This document shows positions 1 to 8,089 of a stretch of DNA of 21,269 nucleotides, piece by piece. The notes below the pieces were generated by a model. It saw only the letters and a program-made list of their open reading frames with translations. It did not search any database and was not told the origin of the DNA. Location: NCBI GenBank assembly GCA_002410715.1, contig DHOG01000145.1, positions 3,608 to 24,876 of the forward strand, in the 5' to 3' direction. The stretch's first letter is position 1. Each line of letters starts with the position of its first letter. Both the position numbers and the translations under genes were made by a program. This DNA comes from Ruminococcaceae bacterium UBA5396 (lineage in GTDB: Bacteria > Bacillota > Clostridia > Oscillospirales > Acutalibacteraceae).

Positions 1-547
1 GGGTTATGGTGCAGTCGGTGCAGGCTTGCCCCCCTATGAGATCAAGGACATTATCACGGTTGTCAAGGCATATTCCAGCGCAGTTGGTGCAGGCGCGTTT
101 GTAAGCGAGATTTTTGGTGACGAAGCACAGGCGCTGCGGGTGCGTGGCGGCGATGCAGGCGAATTCGGCGCAACAACAGGTCGTCCCCGCCGCATGGGTT
201 GGTTTGATTGCGTTGCGTCACGATACGGCGTGCAGGCTCAAGGTGCAACACAGGTGGCACTGACAATCATTGATGCTCTCGGCTACTTGGATAAGATCCC
301 TGTTTGTGTCGGTTACGAAGTCGACGGGAAGATATTTCGAGATTTTCCCACCACTCCGACACTCCGGCGCTGCAAACCAATTCTTGAAGTGTTGCCCGGC
401 TGGAAAACCGATGTCCGAGGAATTGCAAAATACGAGGATCTCCCTGAGAATTGCCGCAAATATATTGAATTTATCGAAAATCAACTCGGTGTTGCAATTA
501 CAATGGTCTCAAACGGACCCGGCCGCGAGGAGTTAATTTATCGCTGA
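1..547 (+). CDS. purA: Adenylosuccinate synthetase, C-terminal part (5' end outside window)
   Basis: PurA joins IMP and aspartate using GTP to make adenylosuccinate, the first committed step from IMP to AMP, in the cytosol. The reading frame is already open at base 2, so the visible protein is the C-terminal ~180 residues of a family that is usually about 420-430 long. Recognisable family stretches are the VVKAYSSAVGAG segment, followed by EFGATTGRPRRMGWFD, which carries the base- and IMP-binding Arg residues, then a K-I-P-V-C-V-G-Y segment and the end GPGREELIYR. A TTG at base 26 could be called as a start, but it lies inside the conserved domain and is not one. The gene ends 40 bases before guaA on the same strand, so the AMP and GMP branches from IMP probably share a transcript. 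Nothing is odd in the visible part. Confidence 0.94.
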   Translation, partial: GYGAVGAGLPPYEIKDIITVVKAYSSAVGAGAFVSEIFGDEAQALRVRGGDAGEFGATTGRPRRMGWFDCVASRYGVQAQGATQVALTIIDALGYLDKIPVCVGYEVDGKIFRDFPTTPTLRRCKPILEVLPGWKTDVRGIAKYEDLPENCRKYIEFIENQLGVAITMVSNGPGREELIYR

Positions 548-587
548 TTTATTTATACAATAGATACAGAAAGGAAAATGATACTCT

Positions 588-2117
588 GTGCAAAACGAAA
601 CCGTATTGATACTGGATTTCGGCGGACAATATAATCAGTTAATCGCTCGGCGTATCCGCAATGCAGGCGTGTATTCGGTTGTCAAATCCTATAAAACACC
701 GATTGAGGAAATCCGTGCCGCCGGATACAAGGGGATTATCTTCACAGGCGGCCCCAAAAGCGTTTATGATGACGTTTCCCCACGCTATACCAAAGAAATT
801 CTGGAGCTTGATATTCCTGTGCTTGGCATTTGCTACGGCGCTCAGCTGATGGCGTGGCTTTGCGGCGGCAGGGTTGAGAGCGCCGACCGTGAGTACGGGC
901 AAGCCATGGCATCGGTTGATAGCACCAGCCGTCTTTTCAAAGGCCTGGAAAGCCAGCAGCCATGTTGGATGAGTCATACCGACTATATTTCGGTGCCGCC
1001 GGATGGGTTTCGAATTACAGCCACCACCCCAAATTGTTCCTGTGCTGCGATGGAGGATGTGACTCGTGGTCTTTACGCGGTGCAATTCCATCCCGAGGTG
1101 CTGCATACCAAAAACGGCAGCCAAATGCTTCATAATTTTCTATTTGATATATGCGGTTGCAAGGGCGACTGGAAAATGTCGTCTTTTGTCGAAGCCGCGG
1201 TTGATAAAATCCGCAAACAGATTGGAAACAAGCGGGTGCTCTGCGCCCTGTCCGGGGGTGTGGATAGCTCGGTTGCCGCTGTTATGGTTGCGAAGGCTGT
1301 GGGGTCACAGCTTACCTGCATTTTTGTAGATCATGGTCTTCTTCGTAAGGACGAGGGCGATATGGTTGAAAAGATGTTCACCGAGCAATATGACATTCAT
1401 TTTATTCGCATAAACGCTCAAAAGCGTTTTCTGGACAAGCTTGCAGGCGTATCGGATCCCGAAACCAAGCGTAAAATTATCGGCGAAGAGTTTATACGCG
1501 TGTTTGAGGATGAGGCGGGCAAGCTGGGCGAGATTGATTATCTGGTCCAAGGCACCATTTATCCTGATGTAATCGAAAGCGGGGGCGATGACGCTGCCGT
1601 AATCAAAAGTCATCATAATGTGGGCGGCTTGCCAGAACGCATGAATTTAAGGCTGTGCGAGCCGCTGCGGGACCTGTTTAAGGACGAGGTGCGCGGTGCG
1701 GGTCTGGAGCTAGGTTTGCCCGAGCATATGGTCTGGCGCCAGCCCTTCCCCGGACCAGGACTTGCGGTACGCTGTATTGGTGCGATTACGACCGAAAGGC
1801 TGGCGATTCTTCGCGAGGCAGATGCTATTTTCAGAGAAGAAATCGCCAAAGCCGGACTGGAGCGCGACATTAATCAGTATTTTGCCGCTATCACCGACAT
1901 GCGCTCGGTGGGTGTGATGGGGGATACCCGCACTTATGATTATACAATTGCCCTGCGCGCTGTTACCACAACCGACTTCATGACCGCCGACTGGGCAAGA
2001 ATCCCCCTGGATGTGCTGGGCGCTGTGTCCACCCGCATTGTAAACGAGGTTAAGGGAGTCAACCGCATAGTGTATGATATAACAAGCAAGCCCCCGGCCA
2101 CGATTGAGTGGGAATGA
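588..2117 (+). CDS. guaA: GMP synthase (glutamine-hydrolysing)
   Basis: GuaA converts XMP to GMP using glutamine and ATP. At 509 residues it has the normal full length. The N-terminal class I glutamine amidotransferase has nucleophile Cys82 in GICYGAQ and His168/Glu170 in QFHPEV. The ATP-pyrophosphatase domain has the P-loop SGGVDSS at 222-228. The dimerisation domain follows, with conserved [22 protein letters not shown] and the C-terminal [20 protein letters not shown]. The start is a GTG at 588, supported by GAAAGGAAA about 10 bases upstream; no ATG in frame fits better. It lies 40 bases after purA and is followed by a strong terminator, so it is probably the last gene of a purine transcript. 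All active-site residues that can be checked by eye are present. Confidence 0.98.
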   Translation: MQNETVLILDFGGQYNQLIARRIRNAGVYSVVKSYKTPIEEIRAAGYKGIIFTGGPKSVYDDVSPRYTKEILELDIPVLGICYGAQLMAWLCGGRVESADREYGQAMASVDSTSRLFKGLESQQPCWMSHTDYISVPPDGFRITATTPNCSCAAMEDVTRGLYAVQFHPEVLHTKNGSQMLHNFLFDICGCKGDWKMSSFVEAAVDKIRKQIGNKRVLCALSGGVDSSVAAVMVAKAVGSQLTCIFVDHGLLRKDEGDMVEKMFTEQYDIHFIRINAQKRFLDKLAGVSDPETKRKIIGEEFIRVFEDEAGKLGEIDYLVQGTIYPDVIESGGDDAAVIKSHHNVGGLPERMNLRLCEPLRDLFKDEVRGAGLELGLPEHMVWRQPFPGPGLAVRCIGAITTERLAILREADAIFREEIAKAGLERDINQYFAAITDMRSVGVMGDTRTYDYTIALRAVTTTDFMTADWARIPLDVLGAVSTRIVNEVKGVNRIVYDITSKPPATIEWE

Positions 2118-2229
2118 TTTCAAGACGGCAAAAAACCACTAACCATACTGCATCCCGGCTTTCCAATCAGCCCGTGACAACGTTTTGGCAACACTAATGA
2201 ACACCGAACTTGTGGTTAGGTATTCATAG

Positions 2230-2287
2230 AAAAAGAGCGATCTGATTTTTTGGAAACTTGTTTCCTTTGTCAGTTCGCTCTTTTTGC
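2230..2287 (+). terminator. Rho-independent terminator after guaA
   Basis: Long interrupted hairpin: GAGCGA (2235-2240) pairs with TCGCTC (2275-2280), CTGA (2242-2245) with TCAG (2270-2273) and GGAAAC (2252-2257) with GTTTCC (2260-2265). A run of T follows from 2281. It lies 113 bases after the guaA stop. Confidence 0.8.
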
Positions 2288-2442
2288 ATTGTTTTTATGT
2301 CCATCACCATTGATTGGCTGCGGTAAAACAGCTGAAACAACCTGCGTATATAACTATGCTGACAAAGCTATGTATTGTTAATTATTTTACTTTTAATAGA
2401 CTAAAACCGATATAAATTATGAATGAAGATTTATTAGGGTTT

Positions 2443-2485
2443 CAGTGCAACACCATTTTTAAGAGACGGATTCAGTGTAACACTG
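2443..2485 (+). promoter_or_regulatory. Pair of operator-like CAGTG-N3-CAC sites
   Basis: CAGTGTAACACTG at 2473-2485 is a perfect inverted repeat with a 3-base centre. CAGTGCAACACCA at 2443-2455 is a degenerate copy starting exactly 30 bases earlier, close to three helical turns. They sit in the 540-base gene-free stretch 2118-2657, about 110-150 bases upstream of the promoter of the Spo0A-like gene. This spacing and symmetry suit binding sites of a dimeric regulator. The regulator is unknown. Apart from these sites, the guaA terminator, the palindrome at 2573 and the promoter at 2592, I see only AT-rich sequence in this gap. Confidence 0.35.
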
Positions 2486-2572
2486 TTAAATCAACCAAAC
2501 AATTCTAAGCTTTTTGGGCATTTATCAAACATATTATCATAAAAAGAAAAAGCAATCCTTAATATTTTATTA

Positions 2573-2590
2573 AGTTTATACATATAAACT
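2573..2590 (+). promoter_or_regulatory. Palindrome abutting the -35 of the Spo0A-like gene
   Basis: AGTTTATA and TATAAACT are perfect inverted arms of 8 bases around a CA centre. The palindrome ends one base before the -35 hexamer at 2592, a position typical of an activator or repressor site. The sequence is AT-rich, so chance symmetry is possible. Confidence 0.35.
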
Positions 2591-2591
2591 A

Positions 2592-2620
2592 TTGAAATTC
2601 TCGGGTTTTATTCGTATATT
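2592..2620 (+). promoter_or_regulatory. Predicted sigma-A promoter of the Spo0A-like gene
   Basis: TTGAAA (2592-2597), a 17-base spacer, then TATATT (2615-2620): each hexamer matches the sigma-A consensus at 5 of 6 positions with ideal spacing. Transcription would begin near 2627, giving a leader of about 40 bases before the GTG start at 2667. Confidence 0.55.
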
Positions 2621-2666
2621 TATTAATGTGCAATAAGTTCACCAAAATGGCAAAAGGGTGGTTGCG

Positions 2667-3455
2667 GTGCAGCGAGAAAAAACGAAGATTGTTATTATTG
2701 ATGATAATGCAAGTTTCAGGTCTATGCTATGTGAATACCTGTCGAATTTAGATGAATTTAAGGTGATCGCATCGGTAGATAACGGGTTAGATGGCGTTCA
2801 AGTTATTATTGATAAAAAGCCGGATGTTGTTTTAATTGATATCGTTATGCCCAAATTGGATGGTCTCGGTGTTATGGAAAGGATCAATAAAAGTGATCTG
2901 GTGCATAAACCTCAATTTATTGTTCTTTCTGCAATGGGTCAGGAAAAGACAATAAAGCTTGCGAATTACTTTGGAGCAGACTATTTTATTGTAAAGCCGT
3001 TTAATATGGATGATCTAGTTTCGCGAATCAGGCAAATCAAATTTATGAAGCAGAGTTCAGCTACAAGCTACCATAAAACGGAGCCTCAATGCAACCAGCC
3101 GGAATGCTCTATTGAGAATAAAATCAACCGACTATTTAACGATCTGGGTATGCCTGCAAACCTGAAAGGGTATGAGTATCTGAAAGAAGCAATAAAAATG
3201 GTTTTAGATGATATATCGTCAATTAACTCGATTTACAAATCTATTTATGCAAATATTGCGTTAACATTTAATACAACACCGGCGCGTGTTGAAAGGGCAA
3301 TTAGAAACGCGATTGAAGCAACATGGGACAGAGGAAATCATAATCTAATCAATTCTATTTTTGAATCAAAAGTCAAGTGTTTCTACATGCGACCTGCCAA
3401 TTCTGATTTTATCATTATGGTTGTTGATTACATAAAAAAATCGATACATATTTGA
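2667..3455 (+). CDS. spo0A: Spo0A-family sporulation response regulator (possibly a paralogue)
   Basis: A DNA-binding response regulator related to Spo0A, the master switch into sporulation. Counting from the GTG at 2667 (262 residues), the receiver has the acidic pair Asp12/Asp13 (VIIDDN), phosphoacceptor Asp58 (LIDIVMP), Ser88 (VLSAMG) and Lys110 (VKPF). The C-terminal Spo0A effector domain carries KGYEYLKEAIKMVLDD, the helix-turn-helix NTTPARVERAIRNAIEATWDRGN and PANSDFI. GTG 2667 is preferred over GTG 2658 because AAAAGGGTGG ends 6 bases before 2667, whereas 2658 lies inside that motif. The usual neighbour spoIVB is absent, and the recognition helix reads RAIRNAIEATWDRG where most Spo0A proteins as I know them have RAIRHAIE.AW.RG. 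Together with the AT-rich setting, this suggests a second, diverged Spo0A rather than the housekeeping copy, but the window cannot prove it. Confidence 0.86.
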   Translation: MQREKTKIVIIDDNASFRSMLCEYLSNLDEFKVIASVDNGLDGVQVIIDKKPDVVLIDIVMPKLDGLGVMERINKSDLVHKPQFIVLSAMGQEKTIKLANYFGADYFIVKPFNMDDLVSRIRQIKFMKQSSATSYHKTEPQCNQPECSIENKINRLFNDLGMPANLKGYEYLKEAIKMVLDDISSINSIYKSIYANIALTFNTTPARVERAIRNAIEATWDRGNHNLINSIFESKVKCFYMRPANSDFIIMVVDYIKKSIHI

Positions 3456-3500
3456 TACATATTAATCAGTATTATTTACAAAGATAAAAGTTTTTGTGCC

Positions 3501-3530
3501 AATTGTCGGAAAAATATTGTATAATTGTCG
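3501..3530 (+). promoter_or_regulatory. -10 element flanked by two candidate 0A boxes
   Basis: AATTGTCG occurs twice, at 3501-3508 and 3523-3530, 22 bases apart (about two turns). Read on, they give TGTCGGA and TGTCGAT, each 6 of 7 to the 0A box TGTCGAA. TATAAT lies at 3520-3525, between and overlapping them. No good -35 is present (best is TTGTGC at 3494). Spo0A-type control of the gene at 3616 is an inference, strengthened by the adjacent Spo0A-like gene. Confidence 0.4.
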
Positions 3531-3615
3531 ATATGCTTCCTTGTTTTGATATAAAATGGATGATATTGTAATAAAGTGCGCAAAAACATCAACATAAAAC
3601 TAGGAGGAATTGTAG

Positions 3616-3885
3616 GTGGCAGTATTAACAAAAAAGAAGCTTGCGGTAGATCTGAGATATAGAATCTTGGAATCAGTTTGTAAGACCGAAGGTGCTCAAG
3701 GGGCAACCGTTTATGGGATTGAAGTTGAAAGGAACTGCGGTGAATATAGAGAATACGCTGTTTTTGAAGATGTCAGCACAGATATGCGTAAGGTTTACGA
3801 ATTAATTTCACTGTTAAGTAAAAATGTAGTTCCACCTGACCAGCTACAATATATTATTGAAGATTCAATTGGGATCTACATATAA
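3616..3885 (+). CDS. Small DUF6514-like protein
   Basis: An 89-residue soluble protein with no signal peptide or membrane segment. The pattern VYGIEVE at 32-38, an EDVSTD motif near 51-56, a following helix with VYELISLLSKNVVPPDQL and a C-terminal IIEDSIG is what I recall of the DUF6514 family of small clostridial proteins, whose function is unknown. The start is GTG 3616, fixed by AGGAGG at 3602-3607, eight bases upstream. It lies 160 bases after the Spo0A-like gene and 70 bases before the kinase, on the same strand. The three genes share low GC and non-ATG starts, suggesting one functional unit. A small binding partner or modulator of the phosphorelay would fit the context, but nothing in the sequence shows it. 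Confidence 0.72.
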   Translation: MAVLTKKKLAVDLRYRILESVCKTEGAQGATVYGIEVERNCGEYREYAVFEDVSTDMRKVYELISLLSKNVVPPDQLQYIIEDSIGIYI

Positions 3886-3926
3886 GATTTACCAAAAAGT
3901 CTATGTGTTTTTGGGATCAAAATCTT
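3886..3926 (+). other. Hairpin between the DUF6514-like gene and the kinase
   Basis: CCAAAAA (3892-3898) and TTTTTGG (3908-3914) form a 7-bp stem, enclosed by AGATTT (3885-3890) and AAATCT (3920-3925). There is no T-run after it, so it is not a clear terminator. It may tune read-through or protect mRNA ends. Confidence 0.3.
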
Positions 3927-3955
3927 TAAATTTGAATCTTCAGAGGTGAAATCGG

Positions 3956-5254
3956 TTGCGGTTTGTAAGCCAAAAAGAGTTGTTGAGTCAATGGGATGCA
4001 TTCAAAGTAAGCACACAGGAAAATCCGGTTATCATACCCAATACTTTTAGGGCGTGGAAGAGATGCCTGGATTCGGGGCTAAAGCCTGAAAAACTTGAAT
4101 TTGCACAACTAAATGATTACGATCTGGAAAACAAGCTTATAAGCAATGCGAGTCTGATTGAGATCGCGAGACCATATATGCACCATCTTGATTCAAGTCT
4201 TTCTGGGGTTCCTCATGTTGTGTTTTTATCGGATAAGGATGGATGGGTTCTTGACATATACGGCGACGTCAACGGCTTTGGAGGAAAAAATTTCGGTATA
4301 TGTCGAGGAGCAAACTGGGCTGAGGACAAGGTTGGAAATAACGGAATCGGAACGCCTCTTGCTACCGGAGCACCTGTTTTTGTTTACGGGAAGGAACATT
4401 TCGGCACGAATTATGGTTCATCCTCCTGCTTTGGCGTACCCATCAAGCACAACGGACAGGTAATCGGATCAATTGATATCGGGGTACCCAACAAGTATGC
4501 ATACCCTGCAAGGCTTCATTTTGCGGTTGACTGTGTTCATTCAATTGAAACCACATTTGCAAGTATTACCTTTGACGACCTTTACGGCTCAAACAGACAT
4601 GCAACATCTGCCGCAGCAAACCTTATTGCTTCCACAATCCATGATATAAAAAATCCGCTAGCTGTCATCCGGGGGTTGAGCGAATTAGGGAAAACCACTT
4701 CAATGGGTGACAGGCTATCGTCTTATTTCGATAAGATTATAGAACAGACCGATTATATAAACAGCACGGTTGTTGATTTATTAAGCACTTTTTCAAAAAT
4801 AAAGCTTTCCCCGAAATCGGTTGTTCCTGTGATTGAACAGGTTTTACAGGCTTTAGAGCCCATATGTGAAGCAAGAAAAACTACACTTTCTTTATTGGTG
4901 AACGGAAATGAAAATGTCAATCTGTGCGAAACACTGTTCAGAAGGGCGATCGAAAACCTAATCATAAACGCGGTACAGGCAATTGACCGCTACGGTCATA
5001 TTGCAGTAAAGGTTCAATCGATTGGCAAATACATGATGATTTCAATTAAAGATACTGCGGGCGGAATACCTGAACAACTGCGAAACTGTCTGTTCCATGC
5101 GTTCACTCAAAAGAAAAGCGGAGGAACAGGGCTTGGATTATATATGGTTTACCAAACAATAACCGATGCCCATAGCGGGCAAATCTGGTTTGAAACAAAT
5201 TCCGGCGTCGGAACTACTTTTTTTATTAAGCTTCCAATCGCAAACCAAGACTAG
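3956..5254 (+). CDS. Cytosolic GAF-domain sensor histidine kinase (AcoR-type sensor)
   Basis: 432 residues with no membrane segment or signal peptide. Residues ~25-200 resemble the N-terminal sensor of AcoR/DhaR-type sigma-54 activators: RAWKRCLDSGLKPE at 32-45, LSDKDGWVLDIYGD at 91-104, the W-A-E-x4-G-N-N-G-I-G-T block at 121-133, GKEHFG at 145-150, and a GxPI...G..IGSIDIG segment to ~176. Here it is joined to a kinase core rather than to an AAA+ domain. HisKA has phospho-acceptor His229 in HDIKNPLAVIRG. HATPase has the N box ENLIINAVQ (333-341), D-T-A-G-G at 366-370 and GTGLGL at 390-395, so it looks catalytically complete. The start is TTG 3956, with AGAGGTGA seven bases before it. No response regulator follows; the nearest receiver is the Spo0A-like protein two genes upstream, the likely partner. 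The GAF domain suggests a small soluble ligand, which I cannot identify. Confidence 0.92.
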   Translation: MRFVSQKELLSQWDAFKVSTQENPVIIPNTFRAWKRCLDSGLKPEKLEFAQLNDYDLENKLISNASLIEIARPYMHHLDSSLSGVPHVVFLSDKDGWVLDIYGDVNGFGGKNFGICRGANWAEDKVGNNGIGTPLATGAPVFVYGKEHFGTNYGSSSCFGVPIKHNGQVIGSIDIGVPNKYAYPARLHFAVDCVHSIETTFASITFDDLYGSNRHATSAAANLIASTIHDIKNPLAVIRGLSELGKTTSMGDRLSSYFDKIIEQTDYINSTVVDLLSTFSKIKLSPKSVVPVIEQVLQALEPICEARKTTLSLLVNGNENVNLCETLFRRAIENLIINAVQAIDRYGHIAVKVQSIGKYMMISIKDTAGGIPEQLRNCLFHAFTQKKSGGTGLGLYMVYQTITDAHSGQIWFETNSGVGTTFFIKLPIANQD

Positions 5255-5280
5255 AAGCAACATATCAAATTCGTATATAA

Positions 5281-5331
5281 AGAAGCTGTGAAAGGCATCT
5301 GCGTTAGCAGTTGGTCTCTCACAGCTTTTTA
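5281..5331. terminator. Terminator between convergent kinase and trpZ
   Basis: AAGCTGTGA (5283-5291) pairs with TCACAGCTT (5319-5327). On the plus strand it runs into TTTTT, ending the kinase transcript. On the minus strand CTTCTTTAT follows the stem, so it may also serve the importer operon, whose last stop is at 5364. Confidence 0.75.
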
Positions 5332-5363
5332 GAATTGTATTGCTTTTCGGTTTAGGGGAAGGG

Positions 5364-6173
5364 TTAGTTTCCGCACTCGATGCTGATTTCATTGAACACC
5401 TTCAGCAGATCATTTACCTCAAGGTGTTTCTTCTCCTCCCCTTTGACGTCAACCACACAATCACCCTTATGCATCATGATCAGGCGTTCGCCGTACTGGA
5501 CAGCATATTTCAGGTTGTGTGTAACCATCAGGGTTGTCAGATTCTTTTTACTGACAAGCTGCTGGGTTAACTCCATCACCGTTTCGGAGGAGCGTGGATC
5601 AAGCGCGGCGGTGTGCTCGTCAAGGATTAACAGATCGATGGGTGTCATGGTGGAAATGAGCAGCGCAAGCGCCTGTCTTTGACCCCCCGAAAGGCTGCCG
5701 ACCTGCAGATTGATTTTATCCTCCAGCCCCAGCTTCAAGCGTTCGAGCTGGGTGCGATACTCATCAATCCGTTTTTTGTTGACGCCGCGGGTTAATCCAA
5801 ACGGTTTGTTTTTATTATCGGCAAGCGCCATGTTTTCCAGAATGGTCAGTGCGGGGCAGGTACCGGTTGATGGATCCTGAAACACCCTGCCAATATATTT
5901 TGCCCTTTGATATTCCTTCATCTTGCCGATGTCACGTTGATCCAGGGTGATTCTCCCGCTGTCGATATCGGTAAATCCGCTGAGGATATTCAGCATGGTG
6001 GTTTTACCCGAACCGTTGCTACCAACAACCGATACGAACTCGCCTTTGTCAATACTGAGATTGAAATCGGTGAACAAAACCACCTGGTTGACCGAGCCCT
6101 TGTTAAAGGTTTTATAAATATGCTCCATGCTAACAAGCTCTGAAATTTCTTTACAGTTCCGGAGTGTTGACAT
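5364..6173 (-). CDS. trpZ: ABC importer ATPase, TrpZ-type
   Basis: Cytosolic ATP-binding subunit that powers the importer formed with the two upstream products. 269 residues with every motif intact: Walker A GSNGSGKT at 51-58, Q-loop Gln99, signature LSGGQ at 161-165, Walker B LLILDE ending at Glu186, and switch His219 in VTHN. The reading frame is open further upstream, but that extension is rich in Trp and Arg and matches no ABC family. The ATG at 6173 has AGGAGG about 8 bases before it and is chosen. This start lies inside the 3' end of trpY, overlapping it by 23 bases, so the ribosome binding site is within the permease coding sequence and translation is probably coupled. The Trp assignment comes from the operon's T-box, not from this protein. 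Confidence 0.93.
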   Translation of the reverse strand: MSTLRNCKEISELVSMEHIYKTFNKGSVNQVVLFTDFNLSIDKGEFVSVVGSNGSGKTTMLNILSGFTDIDSGRITLDQRDIGKMKEYQRAKYIGRVFQDPSTGTCPALTILENMALADNKNKPFGLTRGVNKKRIDEYRTQLERLKLGLEDKINLQVGSLSGGQRQALALLISTMTPIDLLILDEHTAALDPRSSETVMELTQQLVSKKNLTTLMVTHNLKYAVQYGERLIMMHKGDCVVDVKGEEKKHLEVNDLLKVFNEISIECGN

Positions 6174-7065
6174 ATGGTTTGTTCCTCCTTTTTGAAAAGA
6201 AATTCGTAGATACCAGTGCCAGCGTAAAGAGTACCGCCATGAGCAGCTTGAGGTAATCCGGGTTGAGCCCCATCTGTAGTGCCGCCACAAGGCAGGCCCT
6301 GTATAAAATTGCTCCTACAACAGCCATGGTGGTTGGCTTCATGATTCTGATTTTCCCGAAAACGCTTTTTCCGATGATAACCGATGCCAGCGCCATCACC
6401 ACCATGCCGGTACCGCTGTTAATATCTGCTGATTCGTATTGCTGAGAGTAGATGGAGCCTGACAGCGCTGTAAACCCGTTTCCGATTGCCAGACCGACCA
6501 TCTTCATTTTGCCCGGGTCCCGGGAAATTGAGATGACAAACTGCTGGTTATCACCGGCAGAGCGGAGCAAGAGTCCCGATTTAGTTTTGAGATATAAATC
6601 CAAAACAATTTTGCTCACCACCACAGCAATCAATCCCACGACCGCGATTCTGTATACATAGATATCCCGGGGAAAGATCGCCGCCAGTCCGGAGGTGAAA
6701 ATGGTTGGTTTGTTATAATACGCCAGAATCGAGCTTCCCTTGGTTATGAAGAGATTCACAGACCACATTGCTGTCATGGTAAGAATACCCGAAAGAAGAT
6801 TTGTTATTTTCAGCTTGACATGAAGGAATCCTGTCACCATCCCCGCGGCAGATCCTGCGATAAATGCCATCAGGCAGCTCAGATACGGATTTACACCAAT
6901 CGATATCAGTGCCGCAGTCGTGCATGCGCCCAGCGGGAATGTACCGTCAACCGACAGATCCGGGAAATCCAGCACACTGTAGGTGATAAAAACCCCCATT
7001 GCCATGATCCCAAAGATAAATCCTTCTTCCAATATGTTTCTGACCAAGCCAATAAAAATATCCAT
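6151..7065 (-). CDS. trpY: ABC importer permease, TrpY-type
   Basis: Integral membrane subunit of the branched-chain amino-acid/sugar permease superfamily (BPD_transp_2). About 304 residues with eight or more hydrophobic segments and the early motif SVLDFPDLSVDGTFPLGA, which I recognise from permeases paired with TrpX-type binding proteins. The C-terminus is short and basic (SKRRNKPYVNTPEL). ATG 7065 is preferred to the in-frame TTG at 7071: CGGGG lies seven bases before the ATG but directly against the TTG. It follows trpX after 40 bases and overlaps trpZ by 23, giving the order binding protein, permease, ATPase usual for this importer class. Confidence 0.92.
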   Translation of the reverse strand: MDIFIGLVRNILEEGFIFGIMAMGVFITYSVLDFPDLSVDGTFPLGACTTAALISIGVNPYLSCLMAFIAGSAAGMVTGFLHVKLKITNLLSGILTMTAMWSVNLFITKGSSILAYYNKPTIFTSGLAAIFPRDIYVYRIAVVGLIAVVVSKIVLDLYLKTKSGLLLRSAGDNQQFVISISRDPGKMKMVGLAIGNGFTALSGSIYSQQYESADINSGTGMVVMALASVIIGKSVFGKIRIMKPTTMAVVGAILYRACLVAALQMGLNPDYLKLLMAVLFTLALVSTNFFSKRRNKPYVNTPEL

Positions 7066-7105
7066 CTTCAAGCCCCGTTTCTAATGAGGATTTAATACGT
7101 AAGAT

Positions 7106-8089
7106 TTACTTGTTTGAAGTTACAACCTCGGCGGTTTTATATGCGTCAGGCAGAGTTAAACCAAATTCTTTTAACACATCATTATTATAAACCGGATTGC
7201 TCTCTGAAATCAGCTTGACAGCCATCTCACCCGCCTTGGCGTCGCCTTCCAGGATTTTTGCTGCCATCATACCGGTTTCCCTACCGAGGTGAACATAATC
7301 CAATCCCTCGGCGGCAATACATCCGTTTTTTACCTGCTCAACCTCCGAACCGAAAACCGGAATGTTTGCGGTATTTGCGGCATTGAGCACCGAGGACAGA
7401 TTGTTGACCACATTATTGTCGGTGAAATTGTTGATGCAGTCAATTCCTTTTGAAACAAGTGTTTTCGCGGCAGTCGCAACCTCTGTAGCGTTGGTTACTC
7501 CCACCGCAACAATTTCAAAGCCGTAATCGGGCGCAATCGACTTGAATTTATTTAAGTGGGTTACCGAATTTTGTTCACTTGTGGTATAAAGGACACCGAT
7601 TTTTTTTGCATTGGGCAGAAACGTACGAATCATTTCCATCTGGGCTTCCAGATTCAAGACATCGGTTGTGCCTGTGCAGTTGTACTCGGGTTTTTCAAGG
7701 GATTTGACAATTTGAATGGTTACCGGGTCAGACACAGCACTGAACACCACCGGAATGTCTGTGTTTCTTGTTGCGCTGTATGCAGACATAGCGGCAGGGG
7801 TTGCGATTCCAATGATAATATCATATTTTGATGACACCATTTTTTTTGCCATCAGATTGCTTGTTGCGGTTTCACCGTTGGCGTTTTGATAATCAATTGT
7901 GATGTTTTTGCCGTTCTCATATCCGGCTTGTTTGAGTCCTTCAACAATACCCTCATAGCAATTGTCCAAAGAAGCATGGGGGGCAATTTGAATAATGCCG
8001 ACCTTCAAGCTGCTGTCGCTGCAGGATGCAAATGAAAGTGTCATGATAGCCGAAAGTATAAAAGCAATGATTTTTCTGAAGTTTTTCAT
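7106..8089 (-). CDS. trpX: Tryptophan ABC importer substrate-binding lipoprotein, TrpX-type
   Basis: Extracytoplasmic binding protein of the ABC_sub_bind family (periplasmic-binding-protein class I fold). 327 residues: a basic n-region, a hydrophobic stretch, and a lipobox ending at Cys23 (SFASC), so a membrane-anchored lipoprotein. The mature part begins VGIIQIAPHASLDNCYEGIVEGLKQAGY and contains GIATPAAMSA, DIPVVFSAVSDP and KKIGVLYTTSEQNS, all typical of the family. The family as such does not fix the ligand; the UGG T-box and the Trp-Trp leader ORF upstream point to tryptophan. The GAGAAAGG ribosome binding site lies 13 bases from the ATG, rather far, and can fold back on the bases before the start codon (see the separate entry). 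First gene of trpXYZ. Confidence 0.93.
   Translation of the reverse strand: MKNFRKIIAFILSAIMTLSFASCSDSSLKVGIIQIAPHASLDNCYEGIVEGLKQAGYENGKNITIDYQNANGETATSNLMAKKMVSSKYDIIIGIATPAAMSAYSATRNTDIPVVFSAVSDPVTIQIVKSLEKPEYNCTGTTDVLNLEAQMEMIRTFLPNAKKIGVLYTTSEQNSVTHLNKFKSIAPDYGFEIVAVGVTNATEVATAAKTLVSKGIDCINNFTDNNVVNNLSSVLNAANTANIPVFGSEVEQVKNGCIAAEGLDYVHLGRETGMMAAKILEGDAKAGEMAVKLISESNPVYNNDVLKEFGLTLPDAYKTAEVVTSNK

Noticed and set aside
639..1133. Long minus-strand open frame inside guaA
   Set aside because: It is a shadow of the guaA coding frame with no start context and no recognisable product.
1710..2123. Minus-strand open frame over the end of guaA
   Set aside because: It is the antisense of conserved GMP synthase codons, with no ribosome binding site or family likeness.
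3476..3706. Minus-strand open frame overlapping the DUF6514-like gene
   Set aside because: No ribosome binding site. It covers the promoter and start of the plus-strand gene, which has AGGAGG and family motifs.
3890..3926. Terminator between the DUF6514-like gene and the kinase
   Set aside because: The hairpin has an AT-rich stem and no T-run after it, so it is listed only as a hairpin.
6174..6290. N-terminal extension of the TrpZ ATPase
   Set aside because: It lies over the 3' end of trpY in another frame, is Trp/Arg-rich and matches no ABC protein. AGGAGG supports the ATG at 6173.
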